From: Curvularia sp. ZM96
Taxonomy: Eukaryota > Ascomycota > Dothideomycetes > Pleosporales > Pleosporaceae
Direction: 5' to 3'
Assembly (NCBI GenBank): GCA_022457065.1
Contig: JAJGBQ010000009.1
Location: 516,008 to 580,007 of the forward strand
DNA length: 64,000 bases
Positions 1 to 12,084 of this stretch are shown here, piece after piece. The position numbers and the translations under genes were made by a program. Each line of letters opens with the position of its first letter. Position 1 is the stretch's first letter. Below the pieces are notes generated by a model. The model did no database searches and had not been told where the DNA came from. It saw only the letters and a program-made list of their open reading frames with translations.

Positions 1-1030
1 TCCCTGAAATTAAAGACGATGTGTTCAAGTGGCGCATTGCGAATATAATCCATAACCGCGAACAGTGTGCGTGCGCACTAAAAAGAGAGAGAAAATGCAT
101 GTAGCTAACCGCAGACAGATGAGAAAAAAAAGGGGGAGCCGGAGCCAACCACATCCTAGTCGTTCGGGGCAGGCACGGGTTCTGTCAGCGGAGGAGCCAC
201 AACAATGCAGGCTGGTGAAGGGGGAAGCGTGCTCCATGCATGGGGGGTCATGGTTCGTAGGAATCGAAGTGCGACTATTCGCTAGGTGTGGCCCCCGGCT
301 GAGCTAGCGATGCAGGAGGAGCAGTGTCGGATTTGACTAGTCCAATAGGCATCGCCAACCGCTGAAGCGTCAATGCACATATCCGCTCACTTGCCACACC
401 CAGTGCCCACTTGTCCGTGCTGATGAGCAGGGACTTGCATGCTCATCATCCAGCAGTGCCCACAAAAGCAGCCTGTAGACGCGCCACAATGCGAACAGAA
501 GGCGACTGTAGTTGCTGTTGTGCCTCCGATCATAAGCATGCCATACTAGCCATCTGCATGGAGTAAATGCGCCATTCAAATAGATCTCACGTCAAGCGAC
601 ACATCGTTCTACGGCCGATCGCGCCACAGGGTACTAGCAGAAAGCACATGGTTGTGCGCCCGCTTGCCGTGTTGCACCATTTTCTTTTGTGCTAATGCAG
701 AGCCCCCTCACAGGGAGCTTCTCCATCCCATGAATAAACCGGCCCCAGCCCCAACATGTTTCTTTTCTTTCAATCCGGTGCCAGCATAAGCGACACACCT
801 CTGCAGTCCATGAACGAGAACCCCGCAATTCCTTCGCCTACAATCTCTCCCGACCCCAAAATCTTGCTCTTCTGTTTGCTTGATGTCGTGGAAGGTGGTC
901 AACTGAAATTTTATCGCTCGTTTCCTGTTTTGGCTGGAGATATTATGCTAACGCACTCGGTCTCTGTGTGGCGTCCGAACACTTTTTTGTATCTAGTGAC
1001 GGCGTAGGTTAACTATATTACCAAGCACAC
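1..1030. other. Left-edge non-coding stretch
   Basis: I see no convincing gene here. Short open frames on both strands lack domain-like composition and start context. The last few hundred bases lie directly upstream of the Zn2Cys6 regulator that starts at 1031 and probably hold its 5' leader and promoter, but I could not pick out a specific element. Confidence 0.5.
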
Positions 1031-4000
1031 ATGGAGCATGGTGGACATCACCTTTCGTTGCCGCCGGTGAACCCGGAACATCGGCCAAATGGCAACATGG
1101 CGAATGGCTATAGCCATGCCATGAGTCCCTCACACCCCAACGGACCACCGCCATACCACGCGCAACCGCCACCACCTACCCAGCAGTATCCCCAGCCGGT
1201 GACGCCCTACGCACCTACACCTTACATGAACGATTATGGTGCAACACAGCAGATACGAAGAAAGCAGGTTCGAGCCACCCAAGCCTGTAACCACTGCCGC
1301 TCGCGAAAGCAGAAGTGTGACGAAGCCCGGCCGTGTCAATTCTGTAGAGAGAATAACTTTGACTGCCAGTACAAAGATGTTCCACCACCCAAGTGCGTTC
1401 ACCTCCGCTTACTGTTTTGGTGTCCCTTCCACTGACGCTCCCCTAGGCAAGATCGAGGCATGACGCAGCTTCAAGAGAGCGTCAACAACATATCAGATGT
1501 CCTCTCACAATTCGTAGACCAATTCAACACGTGGAAACAAGGCGTGGAGAGCAGATTGCCGCCGACGATGTCCGATCACGCTTCACCTGAGGCCTCTTTT
1601 TCCGCGCAACAGCGGGATCCGAGCGCATCTGGATGGCCCACGCCTATCCAAGGAAGGGGCCAGATGGCTCGAGTTAACAACCTTAAGATGGAATCCCCAG
1701 TCGTTGCCCATTCGAGCACACTGTCGCCTCTGGGTACACATGCGTCCGCTCCGATTAAGCAAGAATCGGAGTTTGCACCACCTCCACAGCAACCCGCAAC
1801 ACCTGCCGAAAGCGTTCGGACCGATCGTAGCCATACCACCAAGACGGGCCCCAAGGAACAGACAGGCCTCCAAGGAGATCACACCACCCCCGCGCACAAG
1901 CTACTCGAAGAATGGACGCAAATGAACATCTTCTATCAAGGCATTCCTTATTTGAAACGACTGATCGACAATGGCCGTGAAGTGTCGGACTACCCGATGC
2001 AGTTGGAGCAGGATCGTGGACTGCTGCGCGTTTGGGGCGTTGGCGAGGGACAAGACCTTAATGACGGCGCCCAAGGGCCCGGTAGTCCCGAGAGCAGTAA
2101 CGATTCCGACGTAGCCTCTCCAGCACCAGGCAAAGACGGTCTATGGGGCCACCCACCTTATGATCACCAAAGTCCTTCTGAGCCCAGCAGCACACCGCGC
2201 GAAAGTTACCAGAGCGGCCTTGGTCCAGATGGCCGCCCTGACTTCCGTCGTCATGTCATGTTCGAGCTGCTCAAGTCTTACATGGACAGCATGCACATGT
2301 TCCACCCGTTTATCAACGAAGTCAAGCTGAAGCGCATATTCGAAGAATTCAGCGACCAATACAGCCCAGAATCGCGCGGCGCAGGCATCCGATCACCTGC
2401 TGTCAATGGAGTGCATCAGCTCAACCCTGGCATCAAGCGGAAGCGCTCGGCCAGAGGTGAGATTGAGCGCTCACTGCGCAATGCCATCGTTCTCCTTGTT
2501 CTTGCTCTTGGCAAGGTCTGCTCCTACACGGACCCATTGCCTGCACCGCAAAACGACCGAAATCCTTACATCCACTCCGAATACGGGTACATTCGCAACT
2601 CCCCGAATGCCAACGGCAGTTTCGCCAGCGAGACATCGGAAGACAGCCTTCCGCGAAACATTGACATCCTCCCTGGCATGGCTTACTACGCGTATGCTAC
2701 AGACATCTTAGGAAACCAGCAAGGAGGTAACACAACTGCTCATGCGCAAGCCATGCTCCTAGCTGCGCTCTACCTCAGTCAGTTTGCCCGTGTGTTGGAG
2801 AGTTGGAGCTGGATCAACAATGCATGCCGAATCGCCCTGGTTCTCATCAAAGCCGACTATTCTAAGCTTCTTCGTGTGAACAACGAGAAGAGACAATTCT
2901 GGAGTCCCAAGGAACGGTATCGGTTGAATCTCGTCATGTGCGTTTATTGGACAGCACTGCAGCTCGAATCGTAAGTGGTTCATTTTCTCGCGTCTTAGGA
3001 TTCCAGCACTTGCTAACCAGATTCTAGCGATATCTTGGCAGAGATGAGCAATCTACCACCCTCCGGCATCTCAGCCCACCAAAGTGACATTATGTACCCT
3101 GAAGGTGTCAACGAAACCTGGCTGCAGGAAGACAGCAACTCTGCGCAACTAGAAGACATAACATCGGGCCCACGGAACGACTTGATTATGAAGCTTTACT
3201 CTACGCAAACGTTCTTGCGAGTTATTCTGAACGTAGCGCACAATGCGCTGTACGGACCCAGCGGACGAATGAGCTTCGACCCCACCAATGTCAAGGAAGT
3301 GGCTTACCACGCACTCACGCATGTGGGCGTGCTGGAAAACTGGAGGAAACTCCTCTCGCCTGAGCTTGCCTGGTCCGACGATGAGTACCCTTCGACCAAC
3401 CTCAACATTGCTCGTGTTCGCGCCAAGTACTATGGTGGTCTCTACATGATGCTGCGACCCTACCTGAAGCTTGCGAGCCATGTGTTGGAGTTCCCCTCCC
3501 TACCCCCAGGCAGCACGAGCGCCTCTCAGCACAGCTCGCCGTCGCCATACGGCCAGCCCCTTACCAACAGGAACGTGCAGATGGTCGAGCTGAGCGAGGA
3601 TCAGCAGAAGATTATCAAAGTTGCCTGTCAATGCATTAACAGCGCGATTCACAGCACGATTGCGTTCGACCGTGTAGGCGAGGAACCTGGTAGCAATTAC
3701 CAGTACTTCACCCCGACACGTAAGAAGAGGCTTGTGGTCACGAACATTTTTGGTACACTTCACGCGTAAGTCTTTTTGCGCCATTGTCATTTGTCAATGA
3801 ATCGGCTAACACAAGATAGGCAATTTGGCAACATGCTTGTCCTGGCTTCGGTGTATAAATCCAAACTCTACCCTCTCCTACCAAGCGACACGTGGCTTAC
3901 GAAGGCCACCCTCTCGGCCCTGTTCAAGCGTACCATCAATGTCATTGAGGACGTTGCGCCGAACTCGCCCATTCTGCGCATGGACCTCGAAATCCTTAAG

Positions 4001-4060
4001 AATACACAAAACCAGATACTCGCAAGCCAGGTCACAGAAATACAAAGTACCATTCAATAG
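1031..4060 (+). CDS. Zn2Cys6 (GAL4-type) fungal transcription factor
   Basis: Nuclear DNA-binding regulator with a binuclear zinc cluster and a fungal-specific middle homology region. Four exons fit by eye: 1031-1392, 1447-2970, 3028-3765 and 3820-4060, with GT..AG introns of 54, 57 and 54 nt that keep frame and give about 954 residues. The first 70 residues are rich in Pro, His and Asn. The cluster has Cys at 86, 89, 96, 102, 105 and 112 (spacing 2-6-5-2-6), preceded by a basic RRKQVRATQ segment. A linker and predicted coiled coil follow (LQESVNNISDVLSQFVDQF, then a low-complexity Pro/Ser stretch). The middle region around residues 400-800 resembles the fungal-specific TF domain. The cluster and flanks remind me of the CLR-1 group of polysaccharide-utilisation regulators, but that assignment is inference and the target genes are unknown. 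It appears intact, unlike its neighbours. Confidence 0.88.
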
Positions 4061-4149
4061 CCCTTATGCTTTTTGTGGACGAAAATATACATACCAAAGC
4101 CTCGGGATTCTCCAGATATAAAAAAACCTAAGATGGTTCATAGACTGGC

Positions 4150-4680
4150 CCATTGTACCAGTTAGGGAGACCCTACGCACCAGTTCCTGTCAATATTCGA
4201 ACAGCCTCAAAGACAACTGTACCTCCTACGGGGAGCGGCGGACCGACTGGAACCGATCTATTCCTTGTTCCAAAATGGAGCGTAGTTGCGTTCAGTCCGT
4301 ACTCGATGCATAGACGACCGGATCTGTACGGCATGGATGCCGAGCTGTCCCATCCAGAGAGATGGGATGAAGACATGCCTTTGAAGCATGATCCCACAAA
4401 CTTCAAGTGGGACTATGTTCCTTTTGACGGCGGGCCGAGAAGATACCTTGGAGGGGGGCATGCTTGGCTTGAGGTGTGTCTCTTTGGCTGACAAGCGTGC
4501 TACTAGCCCACTTTGCGCTCAAAGAAGCTGGTTACACGGTTGTGCACCTTCTTCAGAGTTTTCCAGACCCAAGGCTTCCGTACGGGGAGCGTCTCGAGCT
4601 ACTTGGTGTCGAGAAGTAGAAATCGACGGTGGTTCTGACGATAGCATATGGTTGCAAGGTCAAGGTTAGCCGTGACGTGG
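4150..4680 (+). pseudogene. Cytochrome P450 C-terminal remnant (CYP52-like), dead
   Basis: Only the last quarter of a P450 is visible. In order I read a GGPTGTDLFLVPKW segment, an HRRPDLYG segment, a PERW motif (normally PERF/W), and the haem-binding loop as FDGGPRRYLGG, where the position of the invariant thiolate cysteine is tyrosine. The frame then stops near 4491, and the expected continuation (HFALKEAGYTVVHLLQSF, then PYGERLELLG) sits further on at about 4509-4620. A last matching piece lies at about 4622-4670. The segment order resembles the alkane/fatty acid hydroxylase group CYP52, which is a family-level guess. There is no N-terminal half upstream, since the regulator ends at 4060. 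The haem ligand loss plus truncation and frame break make function impossible. Confidence 0.8.
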
Positions 4681-4924
4681 TGTGTGGGTTACCGAGTGCG
4701 GATGGTGCAGATACGGCGTCAAGAAAGACCAAAGTAACCGTATGCGCATTGCCTGTTGCTCCCTATTTTAGATTACACAAAGGCATTGGGTTCATACAGG
4801 CTCCTCCAAACAATGCTGCTTTACAGCAGTATAGCTACTAAAGGCCAGCTTCTATCTGTAAGCGCCAGCCTGCCGACGTATCTAGATGCTTGCGTGTGAA
4901 CGCCTTCTCTCGTCCCGCCAGCGC

Positions 4925-7460
4925 CTACCCGTGCAACGCCTCGGCCTCGTCGTGCTTGCCTGAGTTCCTCAGTACTGTAACAAATTCCTTCCATTTCTTT
5001 GCTTCTTGGAAGATTTCCTGTTTGTCCAACACTAGCGCCAAATTTTCCATGCTCTTCAGCGTATCTGGATGCTCACGCCCAAGCACACTTTCTTTCCTGC
5101 AAAGAAGTTGCCTGTACACCCCCTCCGCCTCTCCGTACTTACCCTGGGCGTCCAGAGCCCACGCGTAGGCGCCCATGGTCTCTAGAGTGTCTGGATGTTC
5201 AGGTCCAATCGATTTCTCCTGCTGAAGAACCGTGCATCTATACATCATCTCAGCGTCTTGGTACCTTTCCTGCCTTTTCAGTACCCCTGCCAGGCCTCTC
5301 ATGAATGTCAACGTGTTTGGATGTTTAGGCCCAAGAACTTTCTCCCCCTGAAGAACCGTCCATCTGTACATCATCTCAGCCTCTTGGTATCTTCCCTTCC
5401 TTTCCAGTACCCACGCTAAGCTGCTCATGGTTGTCAACGTGTCTGGATGTTTAGGCCCAAGAACTTTCTCCTGCCCCGTAAAAGCCTGTTTCAACCTCGT
5501 CTCAGCCTCTTCGTACTTTTCCTGCTTGTTCAGTACCCATGCTAGGTTACTCATGTTTGCCAACGTGTCTGGATGTTTAGGCCCAAGAACTTTCTCCTGC
5601 CCCGTAATAGCTTGTGTGAACATCGCCTCCGCCTCCACATTGTTATTCTGCTCATCCAGCACTAGCGCAAGGTTGTGGATGCTGGCTAGAGTTCCAGGAA
5701 ACTCAAGCCCGAATTCCGTCTTGTACGTTGCTACAGTCTTTCTGTACAACACCATTGCCTTTTCGCTGTTCTCCCGGCTGTTCCACACCCATGCCAAGTT
5801 ATTGAAGCACTCTAGGGTGTCCTGGTGCTTAGGCCCGAGCACCTTCTTGAACCTTTCCGCGGTCTCTGTGTATATCGTCTCTGCTTCTTCAAGCTTACCA
5901 CTAAGCTCTTTAGCTCGTCCTACCATGTGCATGCTTCTTAGCGTTTCCGCATCGTTTATCCCAAGCACCTTCACTCTGATCTCCTTCGACACCGAAGCAA
6001 TCTGCTCCGCCTCAGCCACCATTCCCTGTTCGCACGCGTAATGTGCCGCATTATACAGCAACGCTGCCCAATCCATGAGCGACTTTGTATCCTTCGGCCG
6101 TTGCGTCAATGCTGCCTGGACGTGCGGAAATAGCGCTCGGCACTTCTCCCAGTTCTCATATCCTCCTGCAGGTAACTCTGCCCGGAGAGCAGATATGAAC
6201 ACCTTTCTCAATTCTTCAAGTTGGCCCTCATCTTCTAGTCACATTTGTACCCTGTCCTGCACATGGCTATGCATTACAAATGTTGGATCTTTGGTCGGTA
6301 CAATGAACAAGTGCTTCTGTAGTATTGACATATCATCTTCGAACTCGTCCACTAATTCTCCACCTTGTACTTTGCTGATCATACGGTGAAGTAGTGCTTC
6401 GTCGATTCCCCGGCAATCACAGAAGCTTGCAAGTGATAACAGGACTGATGCTGATGGTTTCCTTTTTAGTATGTGATTGAACGAGATCTGCCATATTTCG
6501 TGAATGGAGTTACTTTCGCGATTTAGTAGACTTGTCTTTCTGTTGTGGCTCTGTCCGTATTCCTCCAAGTACTGCCTCACAGAGTATTGCGGCATTCGTC
6601 CTTGAATGTATGCCGCTGCAAGCACAAGATTAAGCGGTATGTAACTGACCGTCTCCAATAGTGCAGCAACACTGTTTTCTTCTCCTCTTATATCTCCTAG
6701 CTTTTTGTGGAGCAGAGCTTTTGCATCTGCATCCTGCATTGGTCCGATCTGTGCGATGTCGATAGTCTTTTCGACTTTCATCGCTGCGTGGTCTGTCTGA
6801 GCGGTCACTAGAATAGAGTGATTTTTGTTTAAAGGCAAAAATCTCCACAGACGGCGCAAAATATCACTGTCGTCGCTAAACTCATCACCGTCTTCTATTG
6901 GAGAAAGCGCATCCACGCCTTCTGCGTCGTCCACGCCGTCAAGCACCAAAATAAATGATCTGTTCTCCTTGTTAAATAACCAGTCATGCACCACCTTGGA
7001 CGCAGCTGCTTGCGGCTCCTCGCGGTAGCGACCACCGATCTGATTGGCGATCTCATGGAAGCTCTGGTCTATTCGCGCTTTGTTCCGCGCAGTCACCCAC
7101 AGAATTAGCGTTCCTGGCGATTCTTCCGCAATACGGGAGCAGAGCTTGATAGCTAGAGCCGTCTTCCTTGGTCACGTGTTAGATGCGAGTACACACCACA
7201 CCTAGGTCATGTTCGCTGACCCGCTGGGGCCCACTAGCGCGACGCGAGATCCTGGAGAGGAGCATTGTTCGTGAATCTGCTTGAGAAGCGCCTCATGGCC
7301 AACGAAGTCAGCATTGCCGTCGAAAGGCACGCGGATAGAGGACTGCAGTGGAGTGCCGCCGTGTTCTGCATGGTGGACTGTCACTGGCACAATGCTGGTG
7401 AAGGCGCAAGCGGGTACTTGCCGTGCGCATTGACGACTGCGCTGTCGCTGTTTCTCCTAC
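4925..7460 (-). pseudogene. NB-ARC/TPR (NLR-type) protein, interrupted
   Basis: This has the architecture of fungal NLR-like proteins: a nucleotide-binding NB-ARC domain followed by kinesin-light-chain-type TPR repeats. These proteins are implicated in heterokaryon incompatibility and non-self recognition. On the minus strand the N-terminal part (about 7390-7205) ends in a P-loop start, RVALVGPSG. A probable intron with a CTAAC branch site (about 7214-7161) leads to KTALAIK, which leaves the Walker A spacing short. The NB-ARC core runs 7160-6242 (VLDGVDD Walker B-like, then HSILVTAQT). An in-frame TGA at 6239-6241 aligns with the conserved Trp of the usual VQ-x5-W-LE junction, so TGG-to-TGA is the likely change. 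After it the frame is open to 4925 with at least six 42-residue TPR units containing VLGPKHPDTL. No convincing N-terminal effector domain or ATG is visible upstream. Confidence 0.8.
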
Positions 7461-7519
7461 TGGGAACGACTAAGACATTCATTGTAGTTGACTTCAGCAT
7501 GCTATTGTATGTGAGATGA

Positions 7520-9668
7520 TATTGCTTGTGAGTGTGTGGAAACGTGTTGGATGTAACGGGGTTTCGAGTGGCAAAGTTCAAGAGTACATTACTAAATGTC
7601 TAAGAAGCTTGCCTTATTTATTTATACGAACGAACATGAATTGCGAACTCCTTCCGCTAGCTCTGGAAATCAGCCTCTGTAACGGTGAGGCAGTTGATAG
7701 GCTTGCGATCGCTGATACATAACCTTGCAGCTGGACTGCGCGCTTTCGCTGCCGTGATAGCCTGCTGTCCCGCCACCAGCCTGCATGAAGCAGTTTCTAT
7801 CACTGGGCGTCCGAAATGCGTTGGCCTAATTGCGCCTGACGGCTGTGGCATGTCCGGGCCGACACCGGTGTGCATCCCAGTTAATGTGCTTCTGTGGTGC
7901 AGCCACTGGCACCTTAGTCACGCACATGCCTAAGCGATTTTTGGGAAGGATTTCATGCATACTTGTGACTCCGGTAAGTCCCTTTCTTACGTGGTCAATC
8001 ATGATCGCTCCTGACGATGACTGGCAAGCGTGTTCAATCTCTGCATTCCTACACAAAACCTTTGAGGCACGATCTCTCCGCCTAATAAGAGAGAGGCTCT
8101 AGGTTAGACTGATAGCTTTGGCCAAAGGGAAGGTTTGGTTAGCCGAGACGTAAGTTACATGGCAATAGTCTACGGATCCAGCTGAGGAGTTCGTAAGATG
8201 CTATATCTTATACACGAATCTTAGCCCTTTGAATCGAACGTGAGAAGTGCGGATTCTCAAGTCTAGCTGTCAAACCGAAGCGAATAGTGTTGTCAATTGA
8301 TAATGTATGTGATTCAGATGTGATCGTTGGCCACCAAGCGGCTGCTGAGGTACTAGACTACCTGTGAAACTTGCATGTATGGATGTCAGGCTGGTGTCGC
8401 GTACTCCGCGGAGGATCGCTAGACGCATTTGGACCTAAACATCTTTCACACTACTAGTAAGCTGCAACTATCCTTCGTATATGTCAGAAGCGGCCCCCTC
8501 GCGATAGGGAATCTGGCCGGACTTACCGTTTTCGAAAACGGCTTAACATCCACGTAGTATCCTTCGACCTCGCTTCCCTACTCAATTTAGTGTTATGTCC
8601 TGAGCCCAGGCCAAGAAACCACTATCTATTGCATCCTGAACGGTGCTCTTTTTAATAGCAGTTCTCACCATGGGTTCGCGAGCATAACGAGAGAAATCAA
8701 GGTCTCGGTGAAGTGTGACCTATAGTCCAGGCTCGGACCCCTGCGAAGTCACTTCTAAAGAAAACCTTTCTATTTTTTCACGACGGCTCATCGATCCCGT
8801 GTCTTAGATGAAGCTGGAGGACCAACGACAGGGATAGAGATGACACGGACAGTTGCCGCAACACGTAGCTCAGCCATCGATAAGGCTGGTACACAGACCA
8901 CTGCTACGATTGGTGGAGTGAAACAGGGAGCATGCAGTCAAAGCGCTGATCGGCTGGGCGTTGAAAAAAAGGCAACAAGAAGGCAACACAACGTTGGATA
9001 CATATGAGATGACGAAGAGCGGTGAATAGTCGATCGGCCTCGTAGCAGCGTACATACTTTCGAGCACTGATGTTTGCGTACAGGTCCAGCGCCAATCATA
9101 TACTAGCGCTTTTCTGGGATGTGTACGGCACCGTGAGTCCGGGCGCTAAGAGCGGCACGTTGGAGCAAATGAATACTCGATACGGTTCCGCAGGTGGCGA
9201 AATTGGTTGTATAGGGTGCCGAGATAGCAACAAACGTGACCGCATTGTCGCCACTGACAACGCGGCCATGCAACCATCGATACCACAATCCCCTAGGATG
9301 AGTGTTGGACAAGAAGGCATCTTCAGGATAGTGATTTCCACACTGCCCACCATCTTTAGCCAATGGATAGCTATCCGTCTTGCTCGCTGCACTTTAGCAA
9401 GCAAGTGATAACCAGTCGTTGGTGACCTGGCCAGCCCGTGCCACCTTACAGCATCTATCAAAAACAGACCCACTTTCTTTTGCACTATTTCGTGTGACCA
9501 TGAATTGCACAGGCATCGAGTCAACAAGGCAACCTGCATGACCCATGTGCATGAATCGCGCAGGACTCTAATGGGAGGCCTGAATACGCGTGTGTCATAC
9601 TCGGGCAAAGATACAATGGCTCGGATAATGCGTGTCGCTGGCTGCTTGGTATTCCCAACGCCCCCTAT
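7520..9668. other. Gene-poor spacer, AT-biased
   Basis: I find no supportable gene. Open frames are short and on both strands without domain character. The segment 8365-8560 is one half of a diverged direct repeat (listed separately). The rest may be old transposon debris, but I could not identify termini. Confidence 0.45.
8365..8560 (+). repeat. Diverged direct repeat, copy 1
   Basis: This segment aligns by eye with 11295-11490: shared blocks include ATGGATGTC, GGCTGGTG, GGCTGCAAC-like, CGGCCCCCTCGCGA and TTCGAAAAC. Many differences are C-to-T or G-to-A, as expected from RIP. It contains no clear frame. Similarity fades toward 8660. It could be the edge of an old transposon or a duplicated upstream region. 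Confidence 0.6.
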
Positions 9669-9670
9669 TC

Positions 9671-9678
9671 ATATATAT
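9671..9678 (+). promoter_or_regulatory. Possible TATA box of the TPR gene
   Basis: An ATATATAT run lies about 135 bases upstream of the preferred ATG at 9811. Placement fits a fungal core promoter, but the region is AT-biased, so this is only suggestive. Confidence 0.3.
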
Positions 9679-9810
9679 TCTGCTCGAGAAGGCTGTCTTT
9701 GCCGCGACCCAGCGTTGGCCTCCTCTCCCTTTTCGTTCACCCGGTTCCCTTTTCATCACTAGAACAGCCCCTTGTATTACTGCCCAGATTCAACTCAACC
9801 TACGAGCACT

Positions 9811-10749
9811 ATGACGATCAAATATAACTTCCCTAAGCCTCACATATCGGATGCCAGTAAGGACCGATTTAAATCCATTGCAGGGAATGAAGAATTGGAT
9901 ACACAATGGGCAACCACGTTCAACGAAAATATCGATAGGGCGACGAGACACAATGAGCAGAAAGAGTATGAGCAAGGAGCAACAACACTGGAACAAGCAG
10001 CAACAATACTGGAACAGGCCATAAAGACTTTACAGACAACGCTCAATACAAAGGATCTGGAATTACAAGCTATGCTAGCATTGACGTATGCCAACCAAGG
10101 GCTTTATGATAAAGCCATACCGCTGCAGGAAGATGTGGTCAAGATGAATGAGACAACGTTTGGCAAGCAACACAGTCATACTCTAAAATCCATGCAAAAC
10201 CTAGCATGCTTCTACATCAATGGTTGTAAATACAAGGAAGCGATAATGGAACAGACGAAGGTCGTGGATACGGCAGTAGCAATGTTTGGCAAAGATAACC
10301 TGGACTCGCTGGAGATCAAGAGAGATTTGGCGATCATGCTTATGCACCATGATCAACTTCGACGGACGGAAGCTGAAACCTTGATCGAAGAGGTACATGA
10401 AGCTCTCGTCAGAACGCTTGAGCCCGAACATCACTATACATTGGTGGTCATGTATGATCTGGCGTCAGCACGGTTCAGTCTAGGCCGACACGACCCTGCT
10501 ATAACTCTGTTGGAAGAGTTGATTGACATAAGTAAGAGGAAGCACGGAAAGCCTCACGAGCATACTGTTGATTACTTGAACTGCCTGATGGAATGGTGCG
10601 AGATACGGGGGCTAAAGCAGAAGGCCGAAGACATCAAGATAGAGTTGGCAAAGGCGAAGGAACAACTACTCGGCCACCAGTACCCAGACACGCTACCTGA
10701 AGATCCATCACAGGCTGGAGGCTTGGAAGTCAAAAGAGTTATACAGTGA
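9811..10749 (+). CDS. Tetratricopeptide repeat protein, kinesin-light-chain-like
   Basis: Intact single-exon gene of 312 residues. I prefer the ATG at 9811 (MTIKYNFPKPH), although the frame is open from an ATG at 9772. After an N-terminal region rich in Gln and Glu (residues 40-85), TPR-like units follow with the typical A..Y.NQG.Y.KAI and TLKSMQNLAC patterns, then SLGRHDPAITLLEELI and EHTVDYLNCL. No enzyme domain or signal peptide is visible, so a scaffold role in the cytosol is the most one can say. The repeat type is the same as in the broken NLR gene at 4925-7460, so it may be a detached or shortened relative of such genes. This is an inference. It could also be an independent family. Confidence 0.7.
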   Translation: MTIKYNFPKPHISDASKDRFKSIAGNEELDTQWATTFNENIDRATRHNEQKEYEQGATTLEQAATILEQAIKTLQTTLNTKDLELQAMLALTYANQGLYDKAIPLQEDVVKMNETTFGKQHSHTLKSMQNLACFYINGCKYKEAIMEQTKVVDTAVAMFGKDNLDSLEIKRDLAIMLMHHDQLRRTEAETLIEEVHEALVRTLEPEHHYTLVVMYDLASARFSLGRHDPAITLLEELIDISKRKHGKPHEHTVDYLNCLMEWCEIRGLKQKAEDIKIELAKAKEQLLGHQYPDTLPEDPSQAGGLEVKRVIQ

Positions 10750-12084
10750 GGCAGTGATGACTGTATGCTGATCTGTTCTTGGATACAACACACTTGAGAC
10801 ACGCATGACTGAATCACGGCTAGCACTTGTATGATAGATTAGAGTGTCTACAGAATCTTTCGTTTGAGTTTCCAGGCAATGTCTTTCGATACCTCCACTC
10901 ACATCGTTTTGATTTTGCGAAGAGTCATGTGAGGGCCGTCTTCCTATGTAGCTACGCGATTTAGCGCGGCAGGTTCCTGTTGTTTGGTAGACTACTTTAC
11001 GAACCAGAGTCTATGTTCTAGAAAAAACCCACCATAATGTTCGCTGCAGCCTCATTTGATGGATGCTGATATAAGGGACTGATCAATTGTCAAGTGGCTG
11101 GATCGAGATCGACGTTCCGCTTTCCCTAAGTAGGCACAAGCGTCATTACTGCAGAATGCCACGGTAACAGGCTGCCTCAAGCCACACTGTGCTAGTTGCC
11201 ACTTCTGATAGGTCGATTCGCTATAAGGCCCCTGACATGTCATCTAACTTCCGCTTGCGCTCCCAACATGTGTCTCTGCATGAGGAGGACCGGTCAGACT
11301 GCATGTGAAACTCGCACGCATGGATGTCGGGCTGGTGGCACGTGCCCGCGAAGGATTCCCAGAAGTGATTAGACCCAAGCCTCTCTCGTGCCGTTAGTAG
11401 GCTGCAACAGTCCTTCATATAAGTCAGAGGCGGCCCCCTCGCGACAGGAAATCTGTCTAGACCTACCGTCTTCGAAAACCCCTGAGCTTCTCTCACCGTC
11501 GCTACTTTACCCGACTACGCGTTGTATCCTGGACCACTGGCTCAATTCGACCTCTACTTGTTTCATCGTCTGTAGACGAGGCTGCTTAGTTAATAATCTA
11601 CACAGGCTAGCCCGCTCATACGCCGCAATCATCCCACAGCCTTCCATGGTATATATGCCATTAACATAGTCGACAATCGCATCTTTTTACTATTATCTCC
11701 CTCAATTCTAAACAGGAGCCTGTCCCATCGCAGTGTGCGCGAGTCCAGTTCGCGATTGTTGGAGCCCGTCCACACCTTTGTGGGGCTGGAAAACATTGTT
11801 GCACTGGCATCCTTAGGTACGTTTTTAGTAAGTACAACCTTACCACTGTCGATGTTTCTAAATTACATCGCATTGTTGCATACGACTCGTAACTTGTAGC
11901 AATTTCCGTGGTAGTCCAGTCGTTTTCACCAAGAATCCGTCTTTTGGCGCATAATCAACCCTGCTCTGGCCTTGCTACGCTACTGGCTCTTCATCCTGCC
12001 GCCTAGGCATCTTCTAGAAGCATTTTCTGAGCTGTCGCTAGGTGAAACTTCCGCAAGTTCAATCCATCGGAAGCCCACTTCCCA
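10750..12084. other. Intergenic region with second copy of a diverged repeat
   Basis: No gene can be supported. The segment 11295-11490 is the partner of the repeat at 8365-8560. The remainder shows no clear frames, tRNA-like folds or terminal repeats that I could find. Confidence 0.45.
11295..11490 (+). repeat. Diverged direct repeat, copy 2
   Basis: Partner of 8365-8560, about 2.9 kb away in the same orientation. This copy keeps more C and G at the variable sites (for example CTCGCACGCATGG where the other reads CTTGCATGTATGG), so copy 1 looks more heavily mutated by RIP-type transitions. No coding frame is apparent. Confidence 0.6.

Noticed and set aside
5427..6041. A 204-codon open frame on the plus strand
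   Set aside because: It lies entirely antisense to the TPR repeats of the NLR-type gene; the repetitive codons of the TPR units keep the opposite strand open. No domain character.
7685..8102. Short overlapping frames that might be a small gene
   Set aside because: Frames overlap on both strands, lack start context and domain pattern, and lie in a degraded spacer.
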